From: Thermoleophilaceae bacterium
GTDB lineage: Bacteria; Actinomycetota; Thermoleophilia; Solirubrobacterales; Thermoleophilaceae
Length of the DNA stretch: 64,000 nt
NCBI GenBank assembly: GCA_014534235.1
Contig: JACVRW010000003.1
Coordinates: 18,201 to 82,200 of the forward strand
Reading direction: 5' to 3'
A model generated the notes under the pieces. The model was not told the origin of the DNA and made no database searches. It saw only the letters and a list, made by a program, of their open reading frames with translations. Both the position numbers and the translations under genes were made by a program. This document shows, piece after piece, positions 61,408 through 64,000 of this stretch. The first letter of the stretch is position 1. Each line of letters begins with the position of its first letter.

Positions 61408-61423
61408 TTGACTCGCGAGTCAA
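61408..61423. promoter_or_regulatory. perfect 16-bp palindrome upstream of ribD
   Basis: TTGACTCGCGAGTCAA, 24 bp upstream of ribD start, in divergent intergenic region. Confidence 0.6.
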
Positions 61424-61603
61424 CGATACCAGCGGTTTTCCGGCCGGCCTCCACGGACGCGGGAGTGGCGACCGGCGCCCATTCCCGCCGGCCGCCGGCG
61501 CGTTGAGCGACGCCCGCCTCGGCGCGCCCGCGCCCGTTTGTGGCGGTCCGCCGGCCTCGGACCACGGCAGGCCGCGACCGGCGGGCCTTCTAGCCTGCGG
61601 CGC

Positions 61604-63589
61604 GTGCATCGCCTCGTGCTCGCCGTGATCCTTGCCGCCGGCTTCGCGCTTCGGGTCTGGAACATCGACTACGGGCTGCCCTTCGTCTACTCGATCGACG
61701 AGGCGAACCACTTCACCAGCCGTGCGGTCGGGATGTTCTGGCAGGACCTCGACCCGAGCTACTACCAGAATCCGGCGGCTTACACCTACCTCGTGTACGC
61801 ATTGCTGCGGGTGCTCTACGGCCCCCTCGGGTTCCTGTTCGACCTGCCGTACGGGAACGTCACGGAGCAGTTCGCAAAGGACCCGACGGAGATCTGGATC
61901 GCCGCGCGCACGCTGGCCGCGGCGCTGTGCGTCGGGGGCGCCGCGGCAACCTACCTCGCCGCGCGCCGGCTGTGGGGCGTCCGCGAGGGCCTCGTCGCGG
62001 CCGCGGTCGTCTCTTTCGCGTTCCTACCGGTGGCCTACTCGCGCGTCGCGGTGACCGACGTCGGTTCGCTGGCCGGCGTGGCGCTCGCCCTGCTGTGGTC
62101 GGTGCAGGCGTACGAGACCGGCCGGCTGCGCAGCTACGCCCTCGCGGGAGGTGGGGCGGGGCTCGCGGTCGCGTTCAAGTACACGGCCGGCTTGGCGCTG
62201 CTGCCGCTCGCGATCGCGGCGCTTGCCCGCGTGCGCGCGGACGGCCCCCGTGCCGCCGGCGGGCTCGCGCTCGGGGCGTCCCTCGCGGCCGTGGTCTTCA
62301 TGGCACTGAACCCGTACGTGGTCGGCTCTCTCGATGTCTGGTGGCGCGACCTGCGCGCCCAGGCGGAGGTGGCCGCCGATCTGCCGAAGCCCGGTCAGGA
62401 GTCGGGCGGCGTCTCGTACTACCTCGACAGCCTCACCTGGGGGCTCGGCTGGGCCGCGGCGCTGGCCGCGCTGCTCGGGGCGACGCTCGAGCTCCGGCGG
62501 AGCTTCGTGCGTGGTCTGATCCTGGTGGCCGTGCCGGTGGCGCTGTTCGCCTACTTGAGCGTCCAGTCGCGCTACTTCGGACGCTGGCTCTTGCCCGCCT
62601 ACCCGGCGCTGGCGATGCTCGCCGCCGTGGCCGTGAGTCGTGCGGCCGATGTCGCGACCGGCTGGGTCGCGTCTCGGGCGGCGGGCCGCGGGCGGCCAGC
62701 GCCGGGCCGGGCGCCCCCCGGCCCCCGGCCGGCGCGGTCGGGGCTGCGCGGCGGGCGACGGCGGGTCGTCGCGAGCGGCCTGCGGCCGGGGCTGCCCGGG
62801 CTCCTCGCCGGCGGCACGCTCCGTCGTCGAGTCCCAGCGCTCGCCCCGGCCGCGGTGCTCGCGGCCGTCACGGCGCTCGTGCTCGCCCAGCCGCTGGCCG
62901 CCGACGTCCGGACGGCGCTGGTGCTCGGTCGCGCCGACACGCGGGAGCAGGCACGCGAGTTCCTGACGGAGCGCTTCCCGCCCGAGCTGCGGGTCTCGAT
63001 CGAGCCCGCGGTCCCGGGGCGCTACTTCCGGTCGAACCCCGAGGGGCGGCTGCCCGACTGGCTCTCCCGGTGCCCGGCCCATTCGGGCTGGAGGGAGCCC
63101 GGCTGGTCATACGTCGGACACGGTGGGCGGCGGCTGTGCGTGCGGTTCAAGCCTGCCGCCTTCGCACGTCCGGCCCGCGGGATCCGCGCGTCGGCGTACC
63201 ACATGGTGCTCTCGCCGGAGGTCATCGACGACTACCGCTTCTACGGCTACTGCCTCGTCGTGACCACGGGCGTCGTGCGCGAGCGCGCGCTCCAGACGGG
63301 CGCGCCGGGCGTCCGCGCCTACTACCGCCGACTCGAGCGGGAGTCCCGTCTGCTGCGCGAGTTCAGCCCTTACGATCCCGGCGAGGGACCCGTCCCCTTC
63401 AACTTCGACCTCTCCTACAACTACTACCCGAGCGAGTACCACCGCCCGGGCCCGACGGTGCGGATCCTCCGCCTCGACCGCTGCGAGCAGCGCACGGGGC
63501 CGCCCGTCATCCGGGTTCCACGGGTCAAGGAGCTGCCACCGTTCTCCGCGCCGGACGGCGAGCGCGGGGCGGGCGCGGAAGAGACCTGA
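61604..63589 (+). CDS. GT39/ArnT-like multi-TM glycosyltransferase
   Basis: GTG start; RVWNIDYGLPFVYSIDEANHFTSRAVGMFWQDLDPSYYQNPAAYTYLVYALLR, many TM segments, membrane GT-C type N-term. Confidence 0.8.
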   Translation: MHRLVLAVILAAGFALRVWNIDYGLPFVYSIDEANHFTSRAVGMFWQDLDPSYYQNPAAYTYLVYALLRVLYGPLGFLFDLPYGNVTEQFAKDPTEIWIAARTLAAALCVGGAAATYLAARRLWGVREGLVAAAVVSFAFLPVAYSRVAVTDVGSLAGVALALLWSVQAYETGRLRSYALAGGGAGLAVAFKYTAGLALLPLAIAALARVRADGPRAAGGLALGASLAAVVFMALNPYVVGSLDVWWRDLRAQAEVAADLPKPGQESGGVSYYLDSLTWGLGWAAALAALLGATLELRRSFVRGLILVAVPVALFAYLSVQSRYFGRWLLPAYPALAMLAAVAVSRAADVATGWVASRAAGRGRPAPGRAPPGPRPARSGLRGGRRRVVASGLRPGLPGLLAGGTLRRRVPALAPAAVLAAVTALVLAQPLAADVRTALVLGRADTREQAREFLTERFPPELRVSIEPAVPGRYFRSNPEGRLPDWLSRCPAHSGWREPGWSYVGHGGRRLCVRFKPAAFARPARGIRASAYHMVLSPEVIDDYRFYGYCLVVTTGVVRERALQTGAPGVRAYYRRLERESRLLREFSPYDPGEGPVPFNFDLSYNYYPSEYHRPGPTVRILRLDRCEQRTGPPVIRVPRVKELPPFSAPDGERGAGAEET

Positions 63590-63599
63590 ACGGGGACTC

Positions 63600-64000
63600 T
63601 CAGTCGAACGCCCCGAGCTCCTGCAGGGTGTAGCGCTTGTAGTGGCCGTGGCGCGTGCCGGACGGCGGCGCCTCCCAGTCCGTCGCGTAGCGCGTGTACA
63701 TGAGGGCCCGCGCCGGCCACCACCTCCCGACGCGCCGCGGCCCGCCGTTGCACGCACCCGCGGAGTAGCCCGGGCGGTTGATGTACAGGTAGGCGTCCAC
63801 CTTGGGATGGGAGGTGAGCGTCGTCGGCGGCGGGCCAAGGCCGCGGAGGCCGGGGTGGCACCAGACATTGATTCGCCGCCGCCTCGGTCCGATCCAGCGC
63901 TGGTAATGCAGCGGGCCGCGCCCGTTGTAGGCGGTGCTGATCACGAACGGCTTGCCGCCCACGCGTCGCGAAACGTCTAGCCCGTAACTGACGTTCGCGC
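63600..64000 (-). CDS. glycoside hydrolase family 6 (endoglucanase/cellobiohydrolase), C-terminal part, truncated by window edge
   Basis: Reverse frame reads ANVSYGLDVSRRVGGKPFVISTAYNGRGP...WCHPGLRGLGPPPTTLTSHPKVDAYLYINRPGYSAGACNGG..., matching GH6 C-terminal motifs (FViDTSRNG, CNPPGRGLG, VDAYLWIKxPGESDG). Confidence 0.8.
   Translation of the reverse strand, partial: ANVSYGLDVSRRVGGKPFVISTAYNGRGPLHYQRWIGPRRRRINVWCHPGLRGLGPPPTTLTSHPKVDAYLYINRPGYSAGACNGGPRRVGRWWPARALMYTRYATDWEAPPSGTRHGHYKRYTLQELGAFD

Noticed and set aside
59620-61506. 628-aa plus-strand ORF
   Set aside because: Antisense to ribE and ribD; shadow ORF.

Overview
This is a high-GC, gene-dense bacterial chromosome segment. Gene order and protein style suggest an actinobacterial/Thermoleophilia-like organism (inference). 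No rRNA, tRNA, CRISPR array, transposase or prophage could be supported.

Left part (1-30 kb), mostly unlinked single genes and small operons: RraA-like protein, a very short TMEM175-like ORF, Lhr helicase, a divergent arsenic cluster (arsC / arsR-arsM), CapA-like protein, SPFH/NfeD pair, RNase HI-like plus Zn-ribbon protein, EF-G paralogue, WhiG/FliA-type sigma factor, XerC/D recombinase, L,D-transpeptidase, SDR plus acyltransferase, PH-domain pair, ilvD and thiD.

Right part (30-64 kb), a strongly conserved housekeeping superoperon, almost all on the minus strand: dprA, comM, (yraN on +), rnhB, lepB, rplS, trmD, rimM, KH protein, rpsP, ffh, ftsY, smc, rnc, acpP, plsX, rpmF, yceD/DUF177, sepIVA-like, coaD, rsmD, recG, DAK2 gene, rpmB and rib genes. 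It ends with a GT39-like membrane protein and a partial GH6 glycoside hydrolase.

The most interesting signals are deviations from the expected pattern:
- a terminator-like hairpin with a U-tract just upstream of rplS (candidate L19 attenuator)
- a perfect 16-bp palindrome upstream of the riboflavin operon
- a hairpin in the acpP-rnc gap (possible RNase III autoregulation)
- apparently leaderless divergent ars promoters
- an internally deleted, frameshifted rmlD remnant and a 'mini' TMEM175 ORF
- foreign genes inserted between normally adjacent core genes
- acidic tails on two ribosomal proteins of the same operon.

I did not find convincing evidence of a completely new multi-gene system. Family calls come from motif recognition by eye, not from searches.
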